64,000 nt of DNA from an uncultured Bacteroidota bacterium. GTDB lineage: Bacteria > Bacteroidota > Bacteroidia > Bacteroidales > SZUA-534. The notes under the pieces are model-generated. The model saw nothing but the letters and a program-made list of their open reading frames with translations, was not told the origin of the DNA and did no database searches. Below are positions 11,164 through 20,743 of the stretch, piece after piece. The stretch's first letter is position 1, and each line of letters begins with the position of its first letter. The stretch spans positions 1 to 64,000 of the forward strand of contig CAMKOM010000013.1 of assembly GCA_946414435.1 (NCBI GenBank), in the 5' to 3' direction. The position numbers and the translations under genes are program-made.

Positions 11164-11720
11164 ATCTCGAATTTTTTCGTTTCCAAAAGTTCCTGTAATT
11201 TTTTTCTGGCTCGTGAGTAGCCTGTGCGCACGGCGGCGTTGCTCATTTCCAATATCTGGGCTATTTCGTCGTGGTCGTAGCCCTCAATCAGGTGCAGGGT
11301 GAGCAGCACTCTGTAGTTGTCGGGCAGCGAGCCGATGGCCATCTTCACCTGCCCCACCTTGTAATCGACCTCGCCGTCGTCGTAGGGCTCGGAATCGATA
11401 ACAGTGCGTCCTTCCTCGAGCGGGTCAAGGTCGAGTTTGCGTTTCCGAAGCGCATCGAGCGACCGGTTCACCACAATGCGCTTCAGCCACGCGCCGAAAC
11501 TCACCTCGCCGCGGAACGAGTCGATGTTCCGGAACGCCGCAAGAAAAGCCTCCTGCATCACATCTTCGGCCTCCATCGAGTCGCGAACAAACCGCAGACA
11601 GGTGTTGTACATCGCCTTGTAATACAGTTTGTATATCTCGAACTGGGCCTTGCTGCTCCCGTTCCGGCACTCATCAATGAGTCGACTGTTAATATCTACG
11701 TAGTTCGATTCCAAAATCAC
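11151..11720 (-). CDS. ECF-type RNA polymerase sigma-70 factor
   Basis: Region 2 (MYNTCLRFVRDSMEAEDVMQEAFLAAFRNIDSFRGE) and region 4 (LPDNYRVLLTLHLIEGYDHDEIAQILEMSNAAVRTGYSRARKKL). Confidence 0.93.
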   Translation of the reverse strand: MILESNYVDINSRLIDECRNGSSKAQFEIYKLYYKAMYNTCLRFVRDSMEAEDVMQEAFLAAFRNIDSFRGEVSFGAWLKRIVVNRSLDALRKRKLDLDPLEEGRTVIDSEPYDDGEVDYKVGQVKMAIGSLPDNYRVLLTLHLIEGYDHDEIAQILEMSNAAVRTGYSRARKKLQELLETKKFEIWMS

Positions 11721-11816
11721 TTATCAAATTACACCATAAATGACGCGCCAATTTTTCAAATGTAACACTTGTTGGGGGATTTTTTAGAAGATTGGTTTTA
11801 TAAAGTATTTAAACAC

Positions 11817-11845
11817 GTAGGGCTGCCACAATATGACAGCCCTAC
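11817..11845 (-). terminator. Hairpin at 3' end of LRR protein gene
   Basis: GTAGGGCTG ... CAGCCCTAC, 31 bp beyond the stop of the minus CDS; no strong U tract. Confidence 0.45.
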
Positions 11846-11875
11846 AATGCGGATATTCAATATTTTACCCGATTA

Positions 11876-14707
11876 TCAGTTCACCATCACCCGATGTGCC
11901 ACGTTGCCAACCTTTACAATGTAAACACCGGCGGTGTTAACATTGATTTCCGCACGAACGCGGCACGCCACGTCCCTACAAACCAAACGTCCCATTGCAT
12001 CATAAACGCGGATTTCATCCGTTGCGTTCTCAACAACAATGGTGTTTCCATGGGCGTAGATGTTGATGGCGTTGACGGCTGATTCGGCAACTGCGGTGCC
12101 GGGATTGGTGTTCTCGTTGCCGCCTTGGTTTTCGTTGCCACCTTGGTTCTCATTTCCGCCTTGGTTCTCATTTCCGCCTTGGTTCTCATTTCCACCTTCA
12201 TTACCTCCTTGGTTTTCATTGCCGCCACCTTGGTTCTCATTTCCACCTTCATTATTTCCGCCTTGGTTCTCGTTGCCACCTTCGTTGTTTCCTCCTTGAT
12301 TTTCGTTACCGCCGCCTTGGTTTTCATTTCCGCCTTCACCATTTTCGCCACCTTGGTTCTCGTTGCCTCCTTGCCCGCCTAATGCGGGAATAACTTCTTG
12401 AGCGACTATAACAGTGCCACATACAGAGCAATGCGAACCTTCAGTAAGACCTGATTGTGTTTCGGTAGCAACAACTGCTGCATCGGTAACAATGGTATGA
12501 GCATCAAATGTTGCTGTAAATGTTTTACTTTCAATTACAGCAACAGAATGAATCATATCAGTGTTTTCATCGCTCCAATGCACAAAGTGATAACCATCTT
12601 CTGGCTTGGCTGTGAGTTTGGCTGTTGCATCCGAAGCATCTTCTAAATACCATAGCGAACCATCATTGCCTGCAACTGCATAATTTTGTCCTTCAAGTGT
12701 TACTTCCCCATATTCGGGATTATCGACCAAACTTCTTATTACTTTGCAATTATAATACACCGGCCTATGGGAATCCTTCCAATTTGAATTCCAATCATCG
12801 GTATTTGAATTCTCTTCGCAATAAATTGTCGCACCGCAATTATAAAATGCATAATTACCGACACTTGTCACAGAATTTGGTATGGTGACAAAACTAAGAT
12901 TATTATAAAAAAACGCATTGTCACCAATGCAAGTAACACTTTGTGGTATGCTATATTTATTATCAGTATTGTATGTTGCGAAACGTAATAATGTAGTTTT
13001 TTCTTTATTGAACAAGGCGCCATTTTCTGATAAGTATACAGTATTTTTATCATCAACATTTATTCTTACAGGAAGTATAAATGCTTCACTACTAATGTCT
13101 GTGACACTTTGGGGAATTGTTATTGAAGATATTTTCCACCCCCTAAAAGCATGTCCGCAAATAGTTGTGACTCCTTCTGGAATATAATATTCATCAGTTT
13201 TACCTTCAGGACAAATTATAAGCGTTGTTTTTTGTTTGTCAAACAGAACTCCATCAACAGATGAGTATATAGGATTTTCAGCATCCACATTTATTTCTGT
13301 CATATCCATATTCCCATAAAATGCCACATTGCCAATACTTATAACACTCTTAGGAATATTTATCGTTGTTAAACCACAATCATGTAAAGCAATGTCCGCT
13401 ATTACTTTACAATTGTCATTTATCTCATATGGTTGATTTTTATCATTTTTTGGTTCTATTAAACACATATAATCATTAACTCCGTTTCCTAAATAGTAAG
13501 CATTTCCATACGATTTGAATATTTTTTTTGAACATCCACTGAATGCATTCTCACCAATATGTGTTACATTATTTCCAACAATAATTGATGTCAAATATCT
13601 GCATCCTGTAAAAGCGTAGTTACTGATACTTGTAACAGAATTGGGTATTATCAATTCGGTAATCTCATCATTATTTATATATAAATGATGAGCATTGTGC
13701 AATGGATTGGCATCCAAATTATCAAATTTTATTTCACACAATCTTTCGATGCTGGCAAATTTAGCTTTAGTTAAATCGCTACATCCATAGAACGCATCTT
13801 TGCCAATACTGATAACCGAATTGGGGATTGTCACCGAAGTCAGTTTTCTGCAACCATAGAACGCATCTTCGCCGATACGAGTAACCGAATTGGGAATCGT
13901 TACAGAAATCAGATTACTGAAAGTAGCAAACACATTATCACCAATAGTAGTAACAGGATATTCAACACCTTCAATAGTAACTATTGAAGGAATTTTTACT
14001 CTTGTGACGTCTTCATCCATTTCTATGCCTGTAACAGTGGCTTCATTGCCATCGGTTTCATACAAAAGCGTGTAGTTGGCAGTTTCTTTAAAGAAAGAAA
14101 GAACATTCTCGCCGAACTGCACTTCCATGTTTCTGAAGCAAAAATTGCCGATATTATTGCCGTCCATGTCGGCAAGGTTCATTTGTATGCCAATGTAATC
14201 GGCTCCTTTTTCACCAATTGTACCCTCCCATTCAATATGAGTCCACTCCCTTGTAGCAGTATAAGTTTTTTGCAAAATATCCCATAATCCTTCATTATCA
14301 AATATGATTTCTGTATTTTCATTTGAATATATTTGATAGTCATCGTGAACTTCGACATATTCTCTTTCATCATTATAGTATTTATTTTGTCCCGTCCAGA
14401 TGTAAAATAATACCGATTCTGCACCAGTCTCGCCTTCCCATTTCACATCAAAGCTCAATTTGAAATCGTTGTCTTCAATTTGGCCTTCTACATTGTGAAA
14501 AATGTTGCAAAACTGAACGTCCCAACTAGAGCCTTCTTCAGGCACATTAATTATGGCTTCGCCCGTGGAACCTGTTGTGTATTGTGATGATTTCTCGCCA
14601 AAAGTGTACCACACGTTTGGTACAAAAGTGTTATCGCTATCAGCATAAACAGTAAATGCCTGCCCTGCAAACAATACGCCTAAAAAAAGTGTCGCGATTT
14701 TTCTCAT
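11876..14707 (-). CDS. BspA-like leucine-rich repeat (LRR_5) surface protein with T9SS type A sorting tail
   Basis: Signal peptide MRKIATLFLGVLFAGQAFTVYA; LRR_5 units (LISVTIPNSVTRIGEDAFYGCRKLTSVTIPNSVISIGKDAFYGCS); InlB-B-like segment; C-terminal VYDAMGRLVCRDV...INVNTAGVYIVKVGNVAHRVMVN. Confidence 0.9.
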   Translation of the reverse strand: MRKIATLFLGVLFAGQAFTVYADSDNTFVPNVWYTFGEKSSQYTTGSTGEAIINVPEEGSSWDVQFCNIFHNVEGQIEDNDFKLSFDVKWEGETGAESVLFYIWTGQNKYYNDEREYVEVHDDYQIYSNENTEIIFDNEGLWDILQKTYTATREWTHIEWEGTIGEKGADYIGIQMNLADMDGNNIGNFCFRNMEVQFGENVLSFFKETANYTLLYETDGNEATVTGIEMDEDVTRVKIPSIVTIEGVEYPVTTIGDNVFATFSNLISVTIPNSVTRIGEDAFYGCRKLTSVTIPNSVISIGKDAFYGCSDLTKAKFASIERLCEIKFDNLDANPLHNAHHLYINNDEITELIIPNSVTSISNYAFTGCRYLTSIIVGNNVTHIGENAFSGCSKKIFKSYGNAYYLGNGVNDYMCLIEPKNDKNQPYEINDNCKVIADIALHDCGLTTINIPKSVISIGNVAFYGNMDMTEINVDAENPIYSSVDGVLFDKQKTTLIICPEGKTDEYYIPEGVTTICGHAFRGWKISSITIPQSVTDISSEAFILPVRINVDDKNTVYLSENGALFNKEKTTLLRFATYNTDNKYSIPQSVTCIGDNAFFYNNLSFVTIPNSVTSVGNYAFYNCGATIYCEENSNTDDWNSNWKDSHRPVYYNCKVIRSLVDNPEYGEVTLEGQNYAVAGNDGSLWYLEDASDATAKLTAKPEDGYHFVHWSDENTDMIHSVAVIESKTFTATFDAHTIVTDAAVVATETQSGLTEGSHCSVCGTVIVAQEVIPALGGQGGNENQGGENGEGGNENQGGGNENQGGNNEGGNENQGGNNEGGNENQGGGNENQGGNEGGNENQGGNENQGGNENQGGNENQGGNENTNPGTAVAESAVNAINIYAHGNTIVVENATDEIRVYDAMGRLVCRDVACRVRAEINVNTAGVYIVKVGNVAHRVMVN
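12107..12378 (-). repeat. Low-complexity coding tandem repeat (GGNENQGG / NNEGGNENQGG)
   Basis: Degenerate repeats of 'ccttggttctcatttccgcc' encoding GGNENQGGENGEGGNENQGGGNENQGGNNEGG... Confidence 0.9.
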
Positions 14708-14940
14708 ATCAAAAAAGTATTTAGTTAAACATAAAAATCAGTACAAAAAAGCCGCTCCGCCTTATGGCAGTGTGAATTTGTGATTGCAATTTATTTGGTG
14801 AAAACCGTTGCGGTTCAGCCTTATGCAATAAAGGAAGCAAGTATAAGGAAATTACTGATTGGTCACACCATAAACACAAATGGTGAATGATAAATATTTT
14901 GGGCACGGGGCATAGAAAAGTCGTAAAACATTAATTTTTT

Positions 14941-16269
14941 TCAACCTTCAGTAATTCTATCAGCAATGAACCGCTTCAGTAAAAATGTCATAAAATAAGG
15001 GAACGTATAGAACTGTCCGTTAAAGCCTACATTCTTGTAGCACAGCTTAATACCATACTTGATATTGTCGTTTTGTTTTATCAGTTTGACAAGCGATTTT
15101 GTGGCGTTATCGGTAGCTTTCACCTCAACAGGAATCAGTGTTTCGGCATCGCGAACAAAGAAATCCATCTCAACTGTCGATTTTTCGTTCTTGTAACAAT
15201 ACAGCCCAAAGCCCGCTTTCACAAGCATCTCACCCACAACATTCTCATAGATGGCGCCTTTGTAAGTGTTAAAGTTACGGTTCCTGAACAAATCAATCTG
15301 CGCCTCATCTTCCATTGAAGCTACCAGCAGCCCTGTATCGTGATAATAAACCTTGTAGTTGTTAGGATTGTAATTGCCCTTCAGCGGCAGTTCAAGTGAG
15401 TCTAAATAGTAGCAAATGTTGACGATACCCGCATCGCAAAGCCAATCGACGGTACCGACATACTCTCTGTTTCGTGCACCTTTTGCAACCTTCGAAATCT
15501 GAAATTTCTTGTTGTCTTTTGCCAGATAAACGGGAATATGCATATAGATATTTCTGACTTTTGCTTTATCGATTCCGATAGCATATTTGGTAATATCTTC
15601 TTCATAATCAAGCAAAAGTTTCTTTTGAATTTTCAATATGCCCGAAAAATTGCCCTGTTTTACAAACTGTTTCACCACTGCCGGCATTCCGCCTGTCAGC
15701 ATAAATTCCTTGAAATTGCCGAACATTTTTTCAAGAATGGCATCAGGCAACGGCTTCACATCGCGCATATAATTGTAAAGGTCATCAATCTGCTCGTCAG
15801 TATATCCCTTTGCCCACAGAAATTCTTCGAAATCAAGCGAATGCATCTCATACTCTTCTTTATAACCAACGCTATTAGATTCTATCTCGCTGTAACTTAT
15901 ACCCATCAGCGAGCCAGAACATATAACATCGAACCGTCCGTCGATGTCAAAAGGTTTCAGACTTGTCGCACAATTCGGACAGGCTTGCAATTCATCAAAG
16001 AAAATCAATGTTTTATGCGGCACAAATTGGAATTTCGGATTGATGGCGGACAACTGCTTTATGATTTCATCGACAGAAAAACCGTTGTCGAAAATAGTTT
16101 TGTAATACGGCTCTGTCGCAAAATTCACTTCAACCAAATGACTGTACGTTTTGGCAAATTTCTCTACAGAATAGGTTTTGCCAATCTGCCGTGCCCCTTT
16201 CACTATCAATGGCTGACGTTTTTCTTTTGATTTCCAATTTATTAGAAAACTGTCAATTTTTCTTCTCAT
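14941..16269 (-). CDS. AAA-family ATPase with DUF4143 (AAA_14 + DUF4143)
   Basis: LIVKGARQIGKTYSVEKFAKTY (Walker A), TLIFFDELQACPNCATSLKPF, DVICSGSLMG, C-terminal VEMDFFVRDAETLIPVEVKATDN. Confidence 0.9.
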   Translation of the reverse strand: MRRKIDSFLINWKSKEKRQPLIVKGARQIGKTYSVEKFAKTYSHLVEVNFATEPYYKTIFDNGFSVDEIIKQLSAINPKFQFVPHKTLIFFDELQACPNCATSLKPFDIDGRFDVICSGSLMGISYSEIESNSVGYKEEYEMHSLDFEEFLWAKGYTDEQIDDLYNYMRDVKPLPDAILEKMFGNFKEFMLTGGMPAVVKQFVKQGNFSGILKIQKKLLLDYEEDITKYAIGIDKAKVRNIYMHIPVYLAKDNKKFQISKVAKGARNREYVGTVDWLCDAGIVNICYYLDSLELPLKGNYNPNNYKVYYHDTGLLVASMEDEAQIDLFRNRNFNTYKGAIYENVVGEMLVKAGFGLYCYKNEKSTVEMDFFVRDAETLIPVEVKATDNATKSLVKLIKQNDNIKYGIKLCYKNVGFNGQFYTFPYFMTFLLKRFIADRITEG

Positions 16270-16289
16270 CGTTGTTCAGCAATTATTCA

Positions 16290-16398
16290 TCACAAAATTC
16301 CGAACAAAAATGAGTTAAAAATCACAAAATTCCTAACTTTTTAGAGTAAAAAATCACAAAATTCCTAACTTTTTAGGGCTAAAAATCACAAAATTTCC
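16290..16398 (-). repeat. Four direct repeats at exact 32-bp period, directly upstream of the AAA ATPase start
   Basis: Core TCACAAAATTCC at 16290, 16322, 16354; TCACAAAATTTCC at 16386; flanking TAACTTTTTAGRG conserved in the middle copies. Confidence 0.9.
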
Positions 16399-16519
16399 AT
16401 ACAATTGTGTAATGTTTAAAGAGTAATGAGTAAAGATTAGTTTACGTTTTAATGGTTGCGTTTAACAATTCTCCGATTAAACAAAAATATATCTTTGCTA
16501 CAAACTGATATTGAAAACT

Positions 16520-17455
16520 ATGGCATTGGATTTAAACAAGTTGACTGGCGGCGGCACGTGGCGCGACGCGGCAAAGGCGGTCGTCTATATTCTGGTGGGC
16601 ACGTTTGTGCTGTCGCTGGGTTTTGTGCTGTTCATCAACCCCTACAAGATTGTGCCGGGCGGCGTTTACGGCATCTCCATCGTCATTCACCACTCCACCA
16701 AGGGAATGTTCGACTTGTTCCCCGACGGCACGCCCATCGGTCTTGTGTCGGCTTGTCTCGACACCATTCTCACCATCATCGGCACGAAAATTCTGGGGCC
16801 GCGCTTCGGCTTCAAAACGGTGCTGGGCTTCATCTCGACGGCAGTGTTTATGGATACGCTCACCGCTTTCATTGGTGAGAACGACCCACTCGGCCTTGCC
16901 GACGACCTGCTGCTGGCATCGGTGTTCGGCGCCACCATCATCGGCATTGGGCTGGCCATTGTGTTCAAATCGAAGGCCACATCGGGCGGTTCCGACATTA
17001 TTGCGGCCGTCATTGCCAAATATACGCACCTGCCCATCGGCCATCTGCTCATCTATGTGGATAGCGCCATTGCCTTGCTGGGACTTATCGCGTTCAGCGA
17101 CTGGAAGATACCATTGTACTCGTGGCTGGTGATTTTCATCACGGGCAAGGTGGTGGATATGATTCTGGAAGGCGCCGGGCACGAGAAAATGCTGCTCATA
17201 ATATCGGACCATCACGAAGAAATCCGCGAGCGCCTGCTCAACGACCTTGGCCGCGGCGGCACCTATCTGAACGGCGAAGGAATGTACGGCGGCGCGCCTA
17301 AAAAGGTGATTTACACCATTGTGGACCGCCGCGAAGTGCTGATTCTGGAAGAGCACATCAGCAAAATCGACCCGAACGCATTTGTGGCCGTGATTGAAGC
17401 CAACGAGATTCTGGGCGAAGGATTCAAATCGCTGACGGAAAAGACGAAAGGGTGA
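16520..17455 (+). CDS. YitT family membrane protein (DUF161 + DUF2179)
   Basis: AVVYILVGTFVLSLGFVLFINPYKIVPGGVYGISIV; C-terminal GGTYLNGEGMYGGAPKKVIYTIVDRREVLILEEHI. Confidence 0.88.
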   Translation: MALDLNKLTGGGTWRDAAKAVVYILVGTFVLSLGFVLFINPYKIVPGGVYGISIVIHHSTKGMFDLFPDGTPIGLVSACLDTILTIIGTKILGPRFGFKTVLGFISTAVFMDTLTAFIGENDPLGLADDLLLASVFGATIIGIGLAIVFKSKATSGGSDIIAAVIAKYTHLPIGHLLIYVDSAIALLGLIAFSDWKIPLYSWLVIFITGKVVDMILEGAGHEKMLLIISDHHEEIRERLLNDLGRGGTYLNGEGMYGGAPKKVIYTIVDRREVLILEEHISKIDPNAFVAVIEANEILGEGFKSLTEKTKG

Positions 17456-17459
17456 TTTT

Positions 17460-17540
17460 TCGGACAACGGACAACGGACAACAGACATCAGACAACGGAC
17501 AACGGACAACGGACAACAGACTTCAGACAACGGACCGCTG
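17460..17540. repeat. Simple-sequence intergenic repeat (GGACAAC/GGACAACAGAC)
   Basis: cggacaacggacaacggacaacagacatcagacaacggacaacggacaacggacaacagacttcagacaacgg. Confidence 0.9.
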
Positions 17541-17571
17541 TCTGCACTTATTTCAGTCCTTCAATCCTTCA

Positions 17572-17589
17572 TCCCGATAGCTATCGGGA
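17572..17589. repeat. Perfect palindrome TCCCGATAGCTATCGGGA flanked by CTTCAATC-type repeats
   Basis: Read directly from sequence; related CCCGAT-N4-ATCGGG at 53544-53559. Confidence 0.85.
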
Positions 17590-17613
17590 CTTCAATTCTT
17601 CAGTCCTTCAATG

Positions 17614-19461
17614 TTATTCCACCGTTACGCTCTTGGCAAGGTTTCGCGGTTTGTCGACGTCAAGGCCGCGCGAGACTGACGAGTAGTAGCCGAACAGCTG
17701 CAGCGGAATCACCGTCAGGCTGCCGGCAAAATGCTCATCGATATTCGGCACGTAAATGGTGAAATCGGCGGTATCCTCAATGTCGTAGTGCCCGGCGGTG
17801 GCCACAGCCATCAGGTAGGCGCCGCGGGTCTTGCACTCAACCATATTCGAAACGGTCTTCTCGTACAGGCTGTTCTGCGTGAGAATGCCCACAAGCAGAG
17901 TTCCGTCCTCAATCAGACTGATAGTGCCGTGCTTGAGCTCGCCGGCGGCGTAGGCTTCAGAGTGCACATACGAAACCTCCTTCATCTTCAGGCTGCCCTC
18001 GAGCGCCACGGCGTAGTCGATTCCGCGGCCAATGAAAAAGGCGTCGTGGGCGGTTGAGAATTTCGACGCGAACCACTGAATGCGCTCTTTGTCCTCGAGC
18101 AGTCCCTCGGCCTTGTCGGGAAGGGTTTGCAGTTGGGCAATGTAGTATTTGTATTTCTCCTCGTCGATAACGCCGCGCTCAAATGCCAATTCAACCGCAA
18201 GCACATATCCGATAAGCATTTGCGCGCTGTAGGCTTTGGTGGTTGCCACCGCGATTTCGGGTCCGGCAAGGGTGTAGAGCACGTGGTCGGCCTCGCGGGC
18301 AATGCTGCTGCCCAAAACGTTCAGAATGGCCAAGGTGCGAATACCGCGCGATTTGGCTTCGCGCAAAGCGGCAAGGCTGTCGGCCGTCTCACCCGACTGC
18401 GAAATGACAATCACCAACGCGTTTTCCTGCAGAATGGGGCAATGGTAGCGGAACTCCGACGCCACATCAACCCTGACGGGGATTCGTGCAATGTCCTCAA
18501 TCACATATTTGGCCGCCATTCCCACGTGCCAAGCACTTCCGCAAGCCACAATGCTGATTTCAGAAATGCCGCGGGCAATCTCGGGCGTGATACCGCTCTT
18601 TGTAATGTCGAGCCGGCCGTCGTTCAGCAGCGAGTTGAGCGTGTCTTGCAGAGCTTTCGGCTGCTCGTGAATCTCTTTAATCATAAAATGCTCAAAACCA
18701 CCACGTTCGGCAGCGTTGGCATCCCACGTAATGTGGACGGTTTCTTTTTCGAGCTGTTCCTCATCGATATTGAAGAAACTGACCTTGCCGGCCTCAACGC
18801 ACGCCATCTCGCAGTTGCCCACGTAGTAAATGTCCTGCGTGTATTTCAGGATTGCCGGCACGTCCGACGCAATGAAAGTCTCGCCTTTGGTCACGCCGAT
18901 AATCATCGGGCTGTCCTTGCGTGCGGTCCAAATCTGATTTTGGTGGTCGTTGAAAAGGATTGCAAGCGCGTACGAGCCGCGGATTCGCATCATCGCTTTC
19001 GCGATAGCCTTCGACGGCGTCGGATATTTTTTATAGTAGTAGTCGACAAGCTTGACGGCGACTTCGGTATCGGTCTGTGAATAAAATATATAGCCGGCCT
19101 TTACGAGTTTTTCCTTCAGCTCGGCGTAGTTTTCGATAATGCCGTTGTGAACACCCACAACCGCCGAATCGTCGGGTTCCGAGCCCGAAATGTGCGGGTG
19201 GGCGTTAGCTTCGTTCGGCTCGCCGTGAGTGGCCCAGCGTGTGTGGCCAATGCCAATGCAGCCCTTCAGCGTGCGTCCGCCGTCAATCTTTTCCGACAGC
19301 ACCTTGAGCCGCCCTTTGGCCTTGACAACCGTTGTGTGGCCGTCGCCGTCGCGGACTGCAATGCCCGCCGAATCGTAGCCCCGGTACTCAAGCCGGCAAA
19401 GGCTGTCCATCAAAATCGGTGCAGCCTGCTGCGGCCCCACATATCCTACTATTCCGCACAT
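17614..19461 (-). CDS. glmS: Glutamine--fructose-6-phosphate aminotransferase (isomerizing)
   Basis: MCGIVGYVGPQQAAPILMDSLCRLEYRGYDSAGIAV; SIS domains; C-terminal LDVDKPRNLAKSVTVE. Confidence 0.97.
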   Translation of the reverse strand: MCGIVGYVGPQQAAPILMDSLCRLEYRGYDSAGIAVRDGDGHTTVVKAKGRLKVLSEKIDGGRTLKGCIGIGHTRWATHGEPNEANAHPHISGSEPDDSAVVGVHNGIIENYAELKEKLVKAGYIFYSQTDTEVAVKLVDYYYKKYPTPSKAIAKAMMRIRGSYALAILFNDHQNQIWTARKDSPMIIGVTKGETFIASDVPAILKYTQDIYYVGNCEMACVEAGKVSFFNIDEEQLEKETVHITWDANAAERGGFEHFMIKEIHEQPKALQDTLNSLLNDGRLDITKSGITPEIARGISEISIVACGSAWHVGMAAKYVIEDIARIPVRVDVASEFRYHCPILQENALVIVISQSGETADSLAALREAKSRGIRTLAILNVLGSSIAREADHVLYTLAGPEIAVATTKAYSAQMLIGYVLAVELAFERGVIDEEKYKYYIAQLQTLPDKAEGLLEDKERIQWFASKFSTAHDAFFIGRGIDYAVALEGSLKMKEVSYVHSEAYAAGELKHGTISLIEDGTLLVGILTQNSLYEKTVSNMVECKTRGAYLMAVATAGHYDIEDTADFTIYVPNIDEHFAGSLTVIPLQLFGYYSSVSRGLDVDKPRNLAKSVTVE

Positions 19462-19598
19462 AATTCTTTCGTTTTAAGGTTCGTATTTGTTCCGTTTCCG
19501 GACATTTATCTGTGACAAAATTATTGTAAACCAACGTGTGGGAAATTTGTCGGGGCTGCATTTACGGAAATTTCTTATTTGCGAAACAACATTAAAAA

Positions 19599-19634
19599 AG
19601 CATCTGCCGCCTCACAACGTAAGCAACAGATGCT
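19599..19634 (-). terminator. Intrinsic terminator after DUF4494 gene
   Basis: AGCATCTG ... CAGATGCT followed by T6 on minus strand. Confidence 0.7.
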
Positions 19635-19658
19635 GTTAACTGCTCTCGCCAAGGACTA

Positions 19659-20129
19659 TTATTCTTCGCCCTTCTCCTCCGCGTCGGCCTTGTCGAAATC
19701 GTGCAGGATTCCGAAAATGTCCATTATCGATGACTCCTGAATGGCCGGAATTGTAAAGTCGGCGATGCTTGTGCTCAGAGCCTTCGAGAGCACTTCGTAG
19801 GCGTCTTTCACATCGGTGGCCTGCACCAGCATATTCGACGATGTGCGGCGCTCCTTGTTCGTCTTCTCGTCGAACGAGATGAACACCGCCTTGCACTTGA
19901 ACCAGCGGTCGCCCGACTCGTTGGGCACAATCTCCGAGTAGCTTGCTGTCTTTATCGACACCACATTGAACTCGCCCAGTCCGGCGTACTGCTCCAGCTC
20001 TTTGGTTATCTGCGCCTCGGCGTCAGTAAACGACACTGCGTCAACCATATAAATTTCACTCACAGCCTTTTGGCGGCCTTCTTCGTCAACTTTCTGATAT
20101 TTGACTTTGCATTCGTACCAATTATTCAT
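19659..20129 (-). CDS. DUF4494 domain-containing protein
   Basis: MNNWYECKVKYQKVDEEGRQKAVSEIYMVDAVSFTDAEAQITKEL. Confidence 0.8.
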   Translation of the reverse strand: MNNWYECKVKYQKVDEEGRQKAVSEIYMVDAVSFTDAEAQITKELEQYAGLGEFNVVSIKTASYSEIVPNESGDRWFKCKAVFISFDEKTNKERRTSSNMLVQATDVKDAYEVLSKALSTSIADFTIPAIQESSIMDIFGILHDFDKADAEEKGEE

Positions 20130-20214
20130 TTTTCTATTGTTTAAATTGTGGCCAAATATACGTTTTCGGTCGGTTATGTGAACTGAAGTTTATAACTTGC
20201 GCAAAATTTGAGTT

Positions 20215-20739
20215 ATGGAATTTTCAGAATTGATACGCGTGCGCCGCAGCCATCGCAAGTTTACAGCGCAAGCTGTTGAACGGCAAAAAGTTGAAGCCAT
20301 TTTGAAGGCCGGATTGTTGGCGCCGTCGGGCAAATCGGTCTATCCGTGCGAGTTTGTGGTTGTTGATGAACCCGATGTGCTGACAAAGCTGTCTCAAGCT
20401 AAAGCTCATGGTGCATCGCTGGTTGCAAACGCTCCGTTGGCAATTGTTGTGATTGCCGACACTTCAAAATCCGACGTTTGGGTTGAAGACGCATCGATTG
20501 CCACAACGCTCATCATGCTCGAAGCCGAAAACCAAGGGCTGGGCGCCTGCTGGGTGCAGATGCATCTGCGCGGCACCGACGATGGTGTTCCTGCGACCGA
20601 AAATCTGCGCAAGCTGCTCAATCTCAAGCCCGAGCATGAAGTTCTGGCCGTGGTTGCCATCGGATACAAAGCCGAAGAAAAGCCAGCCCGCACCGATGCT
20701 GATTTGAAGTTCGAAAAGGTCCATCATCTAACACTGTAA
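20215..20739 (+). CDS. Nitroreductase family protein
   Basis: MEFSELIRVRRSHRKFTAQAVERQKVEAILKAGLLAPSGKSVYPCEFVVV...; NLKPEHEVLAVVAIGYKAEEKPART. Confidence 0.9.
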   Translation: MEFSELIRVRRSHRKFTAQAVERQKVEAILKAGLLAPSGKSVYPCEFVVVDEPDVLTKLSQAKAHGASLVANAPLAIVVIADTSKSDVWVEDASIATTLIMLEAENQGLGACWVQMHLRGTDDGVPATENLRKLLNLKPEHEVLAVVAIGYKAEEKPARTDADLKFEKVHHLTL

Positions 20740-20743
20740 TTTT

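Noticed and set aside
12060-12382. FPPWFSLPPWFS repeat ORFs on plus strand
   Set aside because: Antisense reading of the GGNENQGG repeat of the LRR surface protein.
16290-16398. Possible CRISPR array (regular 32-bp repeats)
   Set aside because: Repeats are contiguous with no unique spacers between them, only four copies, no cas genes nearby; better read as a binding-site array.
16532-17530. 332-aa minus-strand ORF starting MSEVCCPLSVVRCLMSVVRCPLSEKS
   Set aside because: Begins in the GGACAAC simple repeat and runs antisense to the YitT-family gene.
18127-19080. 317-aa plus-strand ORF
   Set aside because: Antisense to glmS.
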